NCBI GenBank assembly: GCA_039654915.1
Contig: CM077599.1
Location: forward strand, 66,950,501-67,014,500
DNA from: Aquilaria yunnanensis
Lineage: Eukaryota > Streptophyta > Magnoliopsida > Malvales > Thymelaeaceae
Length of the DNA stretch: 64,000 bases
Reading direction: 5' to 3'
Numbering within the stretch: position 1 is the first letter of the stretch; every line of letters starts with the position of its first letter. The notes beneath the pieces were generated by a model. That model saw only the letters and a program-made list of their open reading frames with translations. It was not told the DNA's origin and ran no database searches. The position numbers were made by a program, and so were the translations under genes. Positions 1 through 9,450 of the stretch are shown here, piece by piece.

Positions 1-3000
1 GTTCAGCACATCCCGTGGGCCACAAGGTTGAATAAGCTCCTCATCTTCAGGTGAATCGCTGATGATTGCTTGAATAGAAAGACTTTCAAAAGACTTGTTG
101 ATGTTGATGGTCAGCACGCCTTCATTGTTATTTTTCGAAATCAAACCACCACTCACGAACGTTTCGGTGATCTCTGGGACATCCAGATTTCTTTCCTGGA
201 GAGGATGCCCTGTTAATCGTGCAATCCTCTTTTCTCTCTTTTCAGCTATTGCCTTCACTTTGTCATGTCTTGTCGGTGTGAAGCCTAGGCCGTATTTCCC
301 TTCATTTGTGGTGATTTTCAATGGTTCTGTGATTCCTTGTAAATCTTGTCCCAGTCCTAACCCCGGTGAGTATCCTCCTTTTATCATGAGTTTGGCAACC
401 ATGCGACTTGTTTTAGAGATGCTAGGAATGGGTTCTTCTCCATATTCGCTGACATAAGTAGCATTGACAATCTCAAAAGACCTGAAGGAGCAATCAGGTA
501 TATTTTCATTGACTTCGACATATTGAGCATCCGCAGGTCTTGATAGCAGGATGTCTTCTTCAGCGAAGACCGTGATTATCTTTCCTTCAATAATGAATTT
601 CATTTTCTGATGTAATGAAGAAGGAATTGCTCCGGCCATATGGATCCATGGTCTTCCCAGCAGGCAGGTATAAGATGGACAAATATCCATGACTTGGAAT
701 GTGATGTGGAAAAGACAGGGACCAATCCCTATTGGTAGCTCTATTTCTCCAACAACATCTCTCTTCGTTCCGTCAAATGCTCGAACAACAATATGACTGT
801 TGTTGAGGTATGATGGGTCTAAACCAATCTTGTGTAAGGTTTCGAGTGGCATTACATTTAGAGCTGACCCATTGTCGATAAGAACTCTAGCCATAATCCG
901 ATCTTTGTATTTGACCGAAATATGTAGGGCCTTAGAGTGACCCCTTCCTTCTGCTGGTATCTCATCGTTAGTGAATGTGATGAGATTTTGTGCCGTGATG
1001 TTATTGACGAGGTGGCCAAAATTGTTCACGGAGATATCTTGTTCAACATAAGCCTTATTCAGGACTTTGAGAAGAGCTTCTCGATGAGCATCAGAGCTTA
1101 GGAGTAATGAAAGTATGGAAATTTTTGCTGGCAGGCGGTTTAACTGCTCAACGATGCTGTATTCACTTTGCTTTATGAGTTTGAGAAACTCAGTAGCTTG
1201 CTCATCTGTTACTGCTCGAGGCGTCTCTTGTTCTTTAGATGTATTTGTATCAAGAGATCCACTCATCGTAACATTCTTATCTTGTTGGAGCTTGTTCATT
1301 TGCTCCGGAGAATAACACCGACCACTTCTAGTCATGCTCCCAACTTCTAACGGGGTTGATGTGATGTTAGAAGTGTAATCATAGCTCCATGGAACAGTTT
1401 TGTCTGATTTGTATGGGAATGGTTTTGGGACTTGAATTTTTAAAGGCTTAAGAGCAGGTTTTGAAATTGGTATGACCAGTGGTCTTGGCATAGCATTGAA
1501 TTCTTGTTCTTTAATGATCACATTCACATGATCATCTTTATCTGACATAAAAACGATGAGTTGGGAGGAGTCGATGAGACTTTGCAGTCTTTCACGAAAT
1601 TCTGAGCATTCTTGGATAGAATGACTCTTACTGTCATGGAAGTTGCACCACTCTTCATTCTCGACCTCTCCATTTCCAAAAGAAGGCTTTCCCATGATAA
1701 TCCCTTCTTTCACAAGGCATGAATATACATGCTTAAGAGGGGTTATGATATCGTTGACTGACTTCTTTGTCGGCCAGTGTTCTTCTATCATATTGACTGG
1801 TTTTGCTTGATGAGGCGGCAACGGATTGTGAGTGACGTTTGGCTCATCGGAAAAGTCCAACCACTTTGATTCGATTAATTGTTGGATTATACGTTTCAAT
1901 GCTATGCAATTTTCCAGTCCGTGGCCCACGGTACCATCATGATATGGGCAATTTATGTTAGGGTCATACCACCTTGGATACGGGGGTTCCAATGGCCTTG
2001 TAGGAATTGGGCGAATAAGTTGACTTTCGATGAGTTTTGGATACAGCTCAGTATAAGTCATGGGAATTGGTGCGAAGATTTCTCTTGGTCTTGGTGCAGG
2101 TACTGGAGGAGTTGGAACAGGTGGCCGTAACTGATTAGGTCTGTTGGGAGGATAATTGTTGGGTATATTGGGAAGATAATCATTGGGCCTATTGGGAGGA
2201 TAATCATTGGGCCTATTGGTAGGATAATAATTGGGCTTATTGGCAGAATAGGATAGGCGAGGTCCGGTGGCCACAGTGCCCACGAAGGGAATCCCTCTTC
2301 CTCTTCCTATTTGTTGTATTTCTTCATCTTTTCTTCTGGAAGGTCCTCCTCTTTTCATAGGATCGCTAAAGGATTCAGTAATCTTCCCGGTCCTGATACC
2401 ATGCTCGATCCTTTCTCCAGACATTACTACGTCGGAGAAATTGGTTGCCGAATTGCCAATGAGTTTGTCATAATATGGGTATTTTAGTGTCTGGACAAAC
2501 AAAGTGACCATTTCTCTTTCTGTCATGGGTGGCTGAACTTGTGCAGCTAAGTCCCTCCACCGCTGCGCATATTCCTTGAAAGTTTCTGGCTTTTTCTTCT
2601 CCATGTTTTGGAGAGTTTGGCGATCCGGAGCCAAGTCCATAACATGTTTATAGTTGCCGATGAAGGCCTGAGCAAGGTCATTCCAAGTTTTTATGTTCCT
2701 TGGACCTTGGCTTAGATACCACTGTAATGCTGATTTTGTGAGACTTTCCTGAAAAAGTGCGATCCACACCTTTTCATCTTTTGTGAGTGGTTGTAGTCTC
2801 CTTAGGAACAATGTGATGTGAGTGATGGGATCACTCGTTCCATCGTATTTCACGAAATCTGGCACCTTAAAATCTGAAGGGATTACGACGTCTGGCACTA
2901 AGCAGAGGTCATCCACCGAGAGAGATCCGAATATAGTGCCTCCTTCAATGGCTCGCAGTCGCTTTTCTATTGTTTCGAGTTTTTGAGATTCTGCTTCTTC

Positions 3001-3264
3001 TTTTGGTAATGTCTTCTTCTCTTCCTGTACAGTGTCTTGTTTCAGGTGAACACTAGCAGACGGTCCTGATTCTTGAAACAGGTTTTCTTGGACTGAGACT
3101 CGTTGCGGGGTGAATCCCGGGGGATAAGTGGGATCTTGTACTTCTTTGATGGGGACTTGAGTTGCTTTCCCTTTGATTAATTCCATCAATTGTCTCATCT
3201 GTTCTGACATACTTTCAATCTTGGACTCCATCTCCATGAGACGTCCTTCGGCTTGTTCTGCCAT
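1..3264 (-). CDS. Ogre gag-protease polyprotein (partial, open at the left edge)
   Basis: From the ATG at 3264 the frame has no stop for 1088 codons and continues past position 1; the first in-frame stop upstream of the ATG is at 3319-3321. Residues about 140-290 match the retrotransposon gag domain. Residues about 342-375 are proline/asparagine-rich octapeptide repeats. Two knuckle-like clusters follow: CPYHDGTVGHGLENC near residue 439 and CNFHDSKSHSIQEC near 540. The aspartic protease core IDNGSALNVMP has its Asp near residue 797. A G-patch-like segment (GGYSPGLGLGQDLQG and GLGF) lies at about 950-995. Gag would form the particle and the protease would process the polyprotein. The intact frame argues for a recent insertion. 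It starts 188 bp after ORF1 in a different frame. Confidence 0.93.
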   Translation of the reverse strand, partial: MAEQAEGRLMEMESKIESMSEQMRQLMELIKGKATQVPIKEVQDPTYPPGFTPQRVSVQENLFQESGPSASVHLKQDTVQEEKKTLPKEEAESQKLETIEKRLRAIEGGTIFGSLSVDDLCLVPDVVIPSDFKVPDFVKYDGTSDPITHITLFLRRLQPLTKDEKVWIALFQESLTKSALQWYLSQGPRNIKTWNDLAQAFIGNYKHVMDLAPDRQTLQNMEKKKPETFKEYAQRWRDLAAQVQPPMTEREMVTLFVQTLKYPYYDKLIGNSATNFSDVVMSGERIEHGIRTGKITESFSDPMKRGGPSRRKDEEIQQIGRGRGIPFVGTVATGPRLSYSANKPNYYPTNRPNDYPPNRPNDYLPNIPNNYPPNRPNQLRPPVPTPPVPAPRPREIFAPIPMTYTELYPKLIESQLIRPIPTRPLEPPYPRWYDPNINCPYHDGTVGHGLENCIALKRIIQQLIESKWLDFSDEPNVTHNPLPPHQAKPVNMIEEHWPTKKSVNDIITPLKHVYSCLVKEGIIMGKPSFGNGEVENEEWCNFHDSKSHSIQECSEFRERLQSLIDSSQLIVFMSDKDDHVNVIIKEQEFNAMPRPLVIPISKPALKPLKIQVPKPFPYKSDKTVPWSYDYTSNITSTPLEVGSMTRSGRCYSPEQMNKLQQDKNVTMSGSLDTNTSKEQETPRAVTDEQATEFLKLIKQSEYSIVEQLNRLPAKISILSLLLSSDAHREALLKVLNKAYVEQDISVNNFGHLVNNITAQNLITFTNDEIPAEGRGHSKALHISVKYKDRIMARVLIDNGSALNVMPLETLHKIGLDPSYLNNSHIVVRAFDGTKRDVVGEIELPIGIGPCLFHITFQVMDICPSYTCLLGRPWIHMAGAIPSSLHQKMKFIIEGKIITVFAEEDILLSRPADAQYVEVNENIPDCSFRSFEIVNATYVSEYGEEPIPSISKTSRMVAKLMIKGGYSPGLGLGQDLQGITEPLKITTNEGKYGLGFTPTRHDKVKAIAEKREKRIARLTGHPLQERNLDVPEITETFVSGGLISKNNNEGVLTININKSFESLSIQAIISDSPEDEELIQPCGPRDVLN

Positions 3265-3452
3265 TAATCTTGTTTGGAGTCGAGTTGAATATCGGTGTTG
3301 AGGTCCAATTTTACCCTTTTAAAGGAATATTTATTTTATTAGATTCTATGTGTGTATGATTGATGTGATGGATGCATGCATGAATATTGTAAATACTTGG
3401 TGAAAGAAGAACTATAATGGAATTTCTCAATTACATTCAGCAAAAGGTTTGT

Positions 3453-5147
3453 TTAAAAGAAACGACCCAAAGTACAATACTGCTTTCTGGCCTTAGATAT
3501 GAACTCCATCATTCTTTGAACATTTACTGATGGAGTAGGACAGCTCAATTCTTCTAACTCCTTGGCTTCTTCGCCCATTAGTTGGGCTTGTTCTGTAACT
3601 TTTCTGACTTCTACCAAAAATGTTTGCAATTGATCTTGAGAAAATCTGTATTGATCTTCCCAGTATCTGACTCTCATCTCTTTTTGATCGGTTTCATCAA
3701 CCAATTGGGGGATGACTTGTTTTTGGTATTCAACTTTCTCTTCGAGGAGTTGTGTTTTGTGACCGAGCTGTTGCATGTCAAGGAGCATCCTCTTGTTCTT
3801 CTCCTTTTCTTCCTCTAGTTCTTTCTCCAACTCTCTTTTCGCCAATTTTCTGATGACCTCTTCAGGTAGAACTATTCATTCCTTCCGGTTATTTCTCCAT
3901 TCATAATAAGCAGTGGGAGAAATAATAGGCCCCGACTTCAATATGAAAATTCTTTTCCACGCAACTGAAATACCCATTGCGAGCTTATTTGAATTTGGAT
4001 CTTCGTGTGAAAATTCCAACTTACTTAGATTATGCGTCATGGGTATAAATTGCATGGACCCAAATTGTTTTCGTACTTGAGCTGGGGCAAAACTTGTTCC
4101 TCCCCATATACCTAAGAGAGGAACCCACGGGCAATTGCCGCAACGGTAGACAACGCGGGTGGAGGTAGACCAGGGGGCTCTCCATTCAATTTGGAATTCG
4201 GTGATGTTCTTGAAATAATCAACCCATGCTTCCTTGCTGTCGTGATGAATGGTTTCACTTTTCAAAAAGGCTTCGATTGGGATGAAGTCCTTTGAAAAGC
4301 GATTTCCAAAATGTTGCTTCTCACAAGGAAGGTGGCTTTTGATCCAAATGTTGAGGAGATGTGAACATCCTATGAATTTGCCCCCTCTTTGGCGACAAAA
4401 GTTTAATGCCCTGATAGTTTCACATAATATTACTGAGGTCGGATTTATTTGAGCATTGCAGATTTGCTCAAATAGTGTAATGATGTCTCCTTCAATGAAT
4501 CCGACGATTCTTGGGAAGACTACCAGGCCATATATCGCCAAGGCAAAAAGCTTGCGTCGTTGATTTTTCTGAGGGAGAACGTGACTTAATTGTTTTAAGT
4601 CGATCCAACTGATAAATTTTCGAGATCCTTTTGTTGCAAACTTGGTTTGAAGACTGGAAGCTGGCATATCCAATAATTTTGCTAGGGCTCGATGAGGCTC
4701 CGTTCTTCTATCATGTTGATAAGTCTCGATTGGATAGTCAGAGGACCAACCCAAGAGGCTGTTGTATTCTTCAATGGTTGGAACCAGATCCATCTTATCG
4801 AAAGAAAAGCATCGATAAAATGGATCCCAAAATTGTATTAGAGCCCGGACAAGTGATGCATCAACGGTAACCTTTAGTAGGCAAGCGATGTGACCATATT
4901 TTGCCGTAAAAGCTTCCCGATCAGCAGAGTTCCAACTATTCCAGACTTGCAATAATTCCGTGGTGTCGTTCTGATTTATCCGGACCGATACCTGGTCCTT
5001 AAGCTGTACGTGAGAGTGGGATGTCAGAGCATCTCCGTGAAGCTTTTGAGCCGTTTCGGAATATTCCATAGCTTCAGGCTGAGTTTCGATTACCGTGTCA
5101 TTCCATGATCCAGTAACAGCCGTGGGAAGATAATCGAGAATATCCAT
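3453..5147 (-). pseudogene. Ogre ORF1 (plant-mobile-domain-like protein) with one in-frame stop
   Basis: From the ATG at 5147 the frame runs 423 codons to a TGA at 3876-3878, then continues in the same frame to 3453, giving 565 codons in all. The first part (segment LIQFWDPFYRCFSFDKMD near residues 103-120, then TIEEYNSLLGW) resembles the plant mobile-domain-like proteins found as ORF1 in Ogre elements. Residues about 435-535 after the stop are strongly charged and predicted coiled coil (MAKRELEKELEEEKEK at the start). The stop most simply reflects CGA to TGA, a methyl-cytosine transition; this is inference. The role of ORF1 in Ogre elements is not established. A truncated 423-residue protein could still be made. 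Confidence 0.85.
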
Positions 5148-5750
5148 GATAATAGTTCTTTCACCAAATACTTATCTTTAATGATGAAATGTATATGCCG
5201 GAAAAATAAGGAAAAATAGAGTTAGTAAAAAAATAACACATAGGATCATACAAACATATAGATAAAACAAAACCTATGGAAATGGGAACCGAGGTATGGG
5301 AAATTCTTATTGGTTGGTTCTAAGGTAGAGTAAGGAATTCTACATGCAGAAGGTGGTTTATCAAAAAGGCAAGGGATAGTTCCCGAATCCCGTCACTGAA
5401 TCATAGTGACGGCCCGATTCCTTACCCTCTAGGGTTTATGTAAGGAATGGATTAATTCGAGTCGTAGCTTTTCGTGGGCCCATGCAGAGACTAACCGTCT
5501 CAGAAGGCAATACACTACTTTGCTACTTTGAAACCGGTGAAGGCTTGGAGACCGTGGCCTCACAAGGACAGCAACACCAATTCCGCTTAGAAAGAATCGT
5601 GTTTGATTTAAGGAAGCTCGGGTATAGAGCTTCATTTTGTGAATGGATTATGCATGTTTACTTAAGTAAATATAATATATAAATCCACATAATAGTAAAG
5701 CAAAGTAAATCAAAACAAATCAACTTTAGGCTCGACTCACTAACGTCGAC
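5148..5750 (-). other. Ogre 5' leader between primer binding site and ORF1
   Basis: About 600 bp of untranslated leader. It holds only short open frames, the longest about 68 codons (5429-5635), with no family resemblance. Splicing or packaging signals may be here but none can be identified by eye. Confidence 0.6.
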
Positions 5751-5768
5751 TCCCTAGTGGAGTCGCCA
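5751..5768 (-). promoter_or_regulatory. Ogre primer binding site (tRNA-Arg type)
   Basis: The sense strand reads TGGCGACTCCACTAGGGA. The complement of the 3' end of plant tRNA-Arg, as I recall it, is TGGCGACTCCGCTGGGGA, so two differences are seen. It lies three bases after the CA end of the 5' LTR. Ogre elements are known to use tRNA-Arg. Confidence 0.82.
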
Positions 5769-6044
5769 AGCTGTGGCAACATGCGGGTCTTTTTCGGGAA
5801 TCGCCACCAATCGGTTTTCGCTCAGGTCGATTGGACACCTTAAAATTGGTCTGCGAGAGTTCGGGGATCGGGAGTACGGTTACGCTAAAACAACTTTGTT
5901 ATAGCGCCCAAAATTGGCACCTTAGTTGATTTTAATTTTGTTTTGCTTTGCTTTTAGAAAATATTCAGTTAATTTTCAAACTAGAAATTTTAACTGAATT
6001 AATCGGATGTGGATTTTTAAATTAATTTATATAAAATTTTATAC

Positions 6045-6132
6045 TTCCGAACCATGGACTCTGCCGAGTCATTTGGACACGGAAGATTTTTATTCCGAAC
6101 CATGGATTCTGCCGAGTCATTTGGACACGGAA
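6045..6132 (-). repeat. Two 40-bp hairpin units in the Ogre LTR
   Basis: Units at 6045-6084 and 6093-6132 are nearly identical (period 48). Each is an interrupted palindrome with arms TTCCG/CGGAA, CCA/TGG and GACTC/GAGTC around a TGCC loop (plus strand). A diverged third unit is at 7334-7373. All three lie 3' of the TATA box, so they should be in the transcribed part. Confidence 0.9.
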
Positions 6133-7333
6133 TTTGGTGAAATTTAAACAATTTAATCCATATTGTAAATATGGATTTTTTATTTTAATGGAAGTAATTG
6201 TTATTTTAATTACTATTTTTGTAAGTCTTTTAAAATTTTAGGTTTTTGTTAATGATCTTTAAAAGATCTTTCTTATTATATTTTATTATTCTTTTCCTTC
6301 TTTCTTTTTATTCTTTTTATTTTATCTTTCTTTTCTTTTATCTTTCCTTGTTTAATGAAGGATATTTATTATTTAAATAATTACTCAATTTATAAAAGAA
6401 TTAAAAAGTAATTAATTTTTTTATAAGAAAGTTAATTAATTAATCTTGAGATTTATTTTATGTTTTATAAATTAATCAAGAAAGATTTATATTTGTTCTT
6501 TTTTATTTAATCAAGATCTTTAATAAAGAAAACCAAAAAAAATATGTATATTTTAAAAATAAAAGAAAAGTCTTAATAGTTTATTTGATAAATTAACCAA
6601 AAAAAAAAGATTAAGAAATCAAAGATTTTTATATATATTTTAAACATGAAAGAAGAATTTTGATATTTATATATTTTATTTTTATAAAAGATTAACTAAA
6701 AAGAAGTGATTATTTAACAAGGATCTTAAAAAAATAAAATTTATATGTATATTTTAAAAAAATAAAGGAAAGTTTTGATATTTATATTTCATTTTTATGT
6801 TCTTTTTGTTTGATAAATAATTTTAATTAATAAGTCTAAGATATTTAAGAGATAATTTAATCCTTTTGAATTTATTCTATTTTTGAAATCATTTGCTAAG
6901 ATTTTTATAAAGGAAACTAAAAAGTTATATCTTTTCATTATTTTAAAAGAAATAAGCAAAATATTACTGAATAAAATATTAGCCCAAAAATTTTACTTTT
7001 ATCATTATTTTTATTACTAAAAAAAAAAGTCATATTTTATTATTTTAAAAGAAATAAGTAAAATGTTACTGAATATAATATTAACCCAAAAATTTTACCT
7101 TTTTTTTTGTTTTTCTTTTATTAATAAAGAAAACTAAAAAGTTATATTATAAAAATAAGTAAAATATTACTGAAAAATATTAACCCAAAACTTTTACTCT
7201 TTTTATTCTTTTTTATTAACAAAGAAAACTAAAAATTTATATTTTATTATTTTAATAAATAATTAATATATTAGTCCCAAAATTTTTATTTTTAATAAAG
7301 AAAAGTTTATTTATATACTTTATTTAAAAATAT

Positions 7334-7373
7334 TTCCAAGCCATAGATCCTGGCGGATCATTTGGTCATGGAT
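7334..7373 (-). repeat. Third, diverged copy of the LTR hairpin unit
   Basis: The same spacing as the 6045 and 6093 units, with arms TCCA/TGGA, CCA/TGG and GATCC/GGATC around TGGC. The stem sequences differ from the other two units but still pair. Confidence 0.75.
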
Positions 7374-7739
7374 TTTTAATTTTTGTTAAATTTTAATTAT
7401 TTAATTAATTACTAATTTTAATTATAATTTTTATTGGATTTTTCTTGAATTTTTAATTTTAAAGATATGTTTAAAAAGAATTGATTTGTATATTTTTTTA
7501 GAATTATTTAATTATTTCTATTTATTAATTTTAACAAAAAGGAATAAAAAGTCAACTTTGTTATTTTTAAAGAAATAATAAAATAAAATAAAAATAATTG
7601 GCTTTTAAAAATGATTTTTTTATTAGCCTTAATAATTAATTACAAAATAACCTTCTTTTAATTTTCATTTATTTATTTATTAGTAAAGGGTAAAGGTGAA
7701 TTAAATAAAATAAAGTTGGGCTTTTTGGCCATCCATTTT

Positions 7740-8115
7740 AAAAATAAATAATAATAAAGGTTAGCAAAGTTGATTAAAGTAATTAACAACAATAATAGAA
7801 ATTAGCCAAGTTTAATTAATTGTTAACAACAATAATAAAAAGTTAGTCAAGTTAATTAATTAACAACAATAATAAAAAGTTAGCCAAGTTAATTAATTAA
7901 TAACAATAATAAAAGTTAGCCAAATTAATTAATTGTTAATTAACCAAATTAATTAAATTAATTAATTAACAACAATAATAAAAAGTTAGAAGTTAATTAA
8001 TTAACAACAATAATAAAAGTTAACCAAATTAATTAATTGTTAATTAACCAAGTTAATTAAATTAATAATAATATCAATAATAAAAGTTAGTAAGTTAGTT
8101 GTTAGTTGTTAGCTG
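7740..8115. repeat. Degenerate tandem repeat (TTAATTAA / AACAACAATAATAAAA units)
   Basis: At least seven repeats of a unit combining AAGTTAATTAATT with AACAACAATAATAAAA, spaced about 30-60 bp, low complexity and AT-only in places. It lies in the middle of the Ogre LTR. Confidence 0.85.
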
Positions 8116-8294
8116 TTAACAACAACAATAAAGAAAGGGTTAGTAGTAAACAAATAATAAACAAACAAGTAAAAATTAAAAAGGTTAGTAATTAATTCTG
8201 CAAGAACAAAAGAAAAAGTTAGTGACCAAAGTGAAAGAAGTTGAAAAGATGAAAGATTAAATTTGAATTTTACCTAGAAGTTGAAATTTTTGAA

Positions 8295-8604
8295 TTTCCT
8301 GGGTACGCAGGTGCGACGCGGCAGAGAGGGGCAGGGGGGTGGGGCTGCTGGCGTGGCGGCACGGGGCAGGGGCGACGGCGGCACTACGGCGGGGCGGTGT
8401 GAGCGGCGGGGCGGCGAGGCGACGGGGCGGCTTGGCGGCTAGGCGGTGTGGCGGCTGGGGAGAGGAAACGAACGGTGGAGGAGGACGGCGGCGTCACGGC
8501 GAGGGGAAAGGCGGCGTCACGGCGAGATGGGCGGCGGGACGGCAAGGTGGAAGGACGGCGGCGGCGTGAGGGAGAGGGACGGCGGCGGGCGGCAAGGGGC
8601 ACGG

Positions 8605-8606
<2 letters not shown>
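8295..8606. other. GC- and CpG-rich island inside the Ogre LTR
   Basis: A sharp 300-bp block of GGCGGCG-type sequence in otherwise AT-rich DNA. On the element's sense strand it lies about 170-490 bp downstream of the TATA box, so it would be early 5' leader. Frames across it are open only because of base composition; no protein family is recognisable. Confidence 0.8.

Positions 8607-8637
<31 letters not shown>
8607..8637. repeat. (GA)n microsatellite
   Basis: About fifteen GA units, reading as a CT tract on the Ogre sense strand between the putative start site and the GC-rich block. Confidence 0.95.
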
Positions 8638-8640
<3 letters not shown>

Positions 8641-8784
8641 ACAGCAGTGAAAAAAAAAAAATTTGGCTTTCTGGGGAAAAAGGGAAGAGGGCTGGGGCTA
8701 AGGGCTGTAATTTTCTCTTTTTTTAAAACGGAGCTCTAAGTTTTTTTGCTATTTTTTTCTGTGTTCAGCACAAATTTTGGGGGG

Positions 8785-8794
8785 CTATTTATAG
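8785..8794 (-). promoter_or_regulatory. Ogre LTR TATA box
   Basis: The sense strand reads TCTATAAATAGCCCCCC, a textbook plant TATA motif in its context, about 510 bp from the LTR start. Transcription would begin near 8755-8765, which defines U3 as 9305 to about 8760. Confidence 0.75.
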
Positions 8795-9305
8795 AGGAAG
8801 TTTAGCTGAACTGTTGATGGATAAATTAATAAAAAATTTCAAACTTATCTCTTAAATTGGTAAAATGACAATTTTAGTCCTTTACGTCTCTCAGGCTCTG
8901 GATAAGTTCCTGAAGCTTCTGATTTTGACAATTTTGTCGTTTTCTGTCAATTTGGGCCAGAAACGTCGGGAAGCTCAAAATTTTATGTGACAAACTACCA
9001 AATGCTCCTGAAACTTTCAGAATTTGTCAATTTTGCCTGAAACTTCTCAATTTTGTTATTTTTATCTCAAACTTTTTAATTTTGTCATTTTTATGGAGTT
9101 TTCTTTTTTTTCTTTCAAACATACATATATACACACATATATCAAATCTTCACAAAACAAAACAAAAAAAATATATTTTAAACTAATTAAAAAAAATTTT
9201 AGTAATAATAATAACAATAATAATAATAATACATTTTTTAATTAATTTTTTTTATTTAATTTTTTTAAAATTATTTTAATGGCCGGACGAAATTGGGTGT
9301 CAACA

Positions 9306-9436
9306 CCTAGTATCCCCCATCGTAACTTGTAGCCAACGCCAGACAATAATATATAACTATTGATCAATACTAACTATGCTAGCACAAGGACAAAAAACTA
9401 AATCTCAATTTCTATCCTCTAATTACAATTGATTGA
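9306..9436 (-). mobile_element. Remnant of family-A internal region
   Basis: This lies between the Ogre insertion point and the family-A primer site. No coding frame is visible. The rest of the family-A internal region should continue left of the Ogre element, outside the window. Confidence 0.6.
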
Positions 9437-9448
9437 GCTCTGATACCA
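9437..9448 (-). promoter_or_regulatory. Family-A primer binding site (initiator tRNA-Met type)
   Basis: The sense strand reads TGGTATCAGAGC, the standard complement of the initiator tRNA-Met 3' end in plant LTR elements. It is two bases from the LTR end ...CATTACA. It fixes the orientation of family A here as minus. Confidence 0.85.
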
Positions 9449-9450
9449 AC

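Larger units (their letters stand above)
1..9305 (-). mobile_element. Ogre-type Ty3/gypsy LTR retrotransposon, 5' half
   Basis: The element reads right to left: 5' LTR (9305 to 5772), primer binding site, leader, ORF1, then gag-protease running off the left edge. The sense-strand LTR begins TGTTGACACCCAATTTCGTC, a start I associate with Tat/Ogre LTRs, and ends in CA just before the primer site. ORF1 upstream of gag and a very long LTR are the known Ogre layout. RT, RNase H and integrase should lie outside the window. The bases after the LTR edge, CCTAG at 9306-9310, would be one copy of the 5-bp target duplication; the other copy is not visible. It sits in the internal region of an older family-A element. 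Confidence 0.9.
5772..9305 (-). repeat. Ogre 5' LTR (about 3.5 kb)
   Basis: Bounded by TGTTGACACC on the sense strand at 9305 and ...GCCACA at 5772, directly before the primer site. It is extremely AT-rich (5930-8270) except for a GC-rich island at about 8295-8610. It contains a TATA box at 8785-8794, three copies of a 40-bp hairpin unit, and a TTAATTAA/AACAAT degenerate tandem region. The 3' LTR is outside the window, so the ends rest on motif position rather than LTR-LTR comparison. Confidence 0.85.

Noticed and set aside
2140..2240. CRISPR-like regular repeat array
   Set aside because: The 24-bp units are contiguous codon repeats within gag and the DNA is plant nuclear; no CRISPR is expected or seen.
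8339..8739. Several overlapping open frames on both strands in the GC-rich block
   Set aside because: They exist because stop codons are rare in GGCGGCG-type DNA; the peptides are low-complexity Arg/Ala/Gly/Pro with no family, and they lie inside an LTR.
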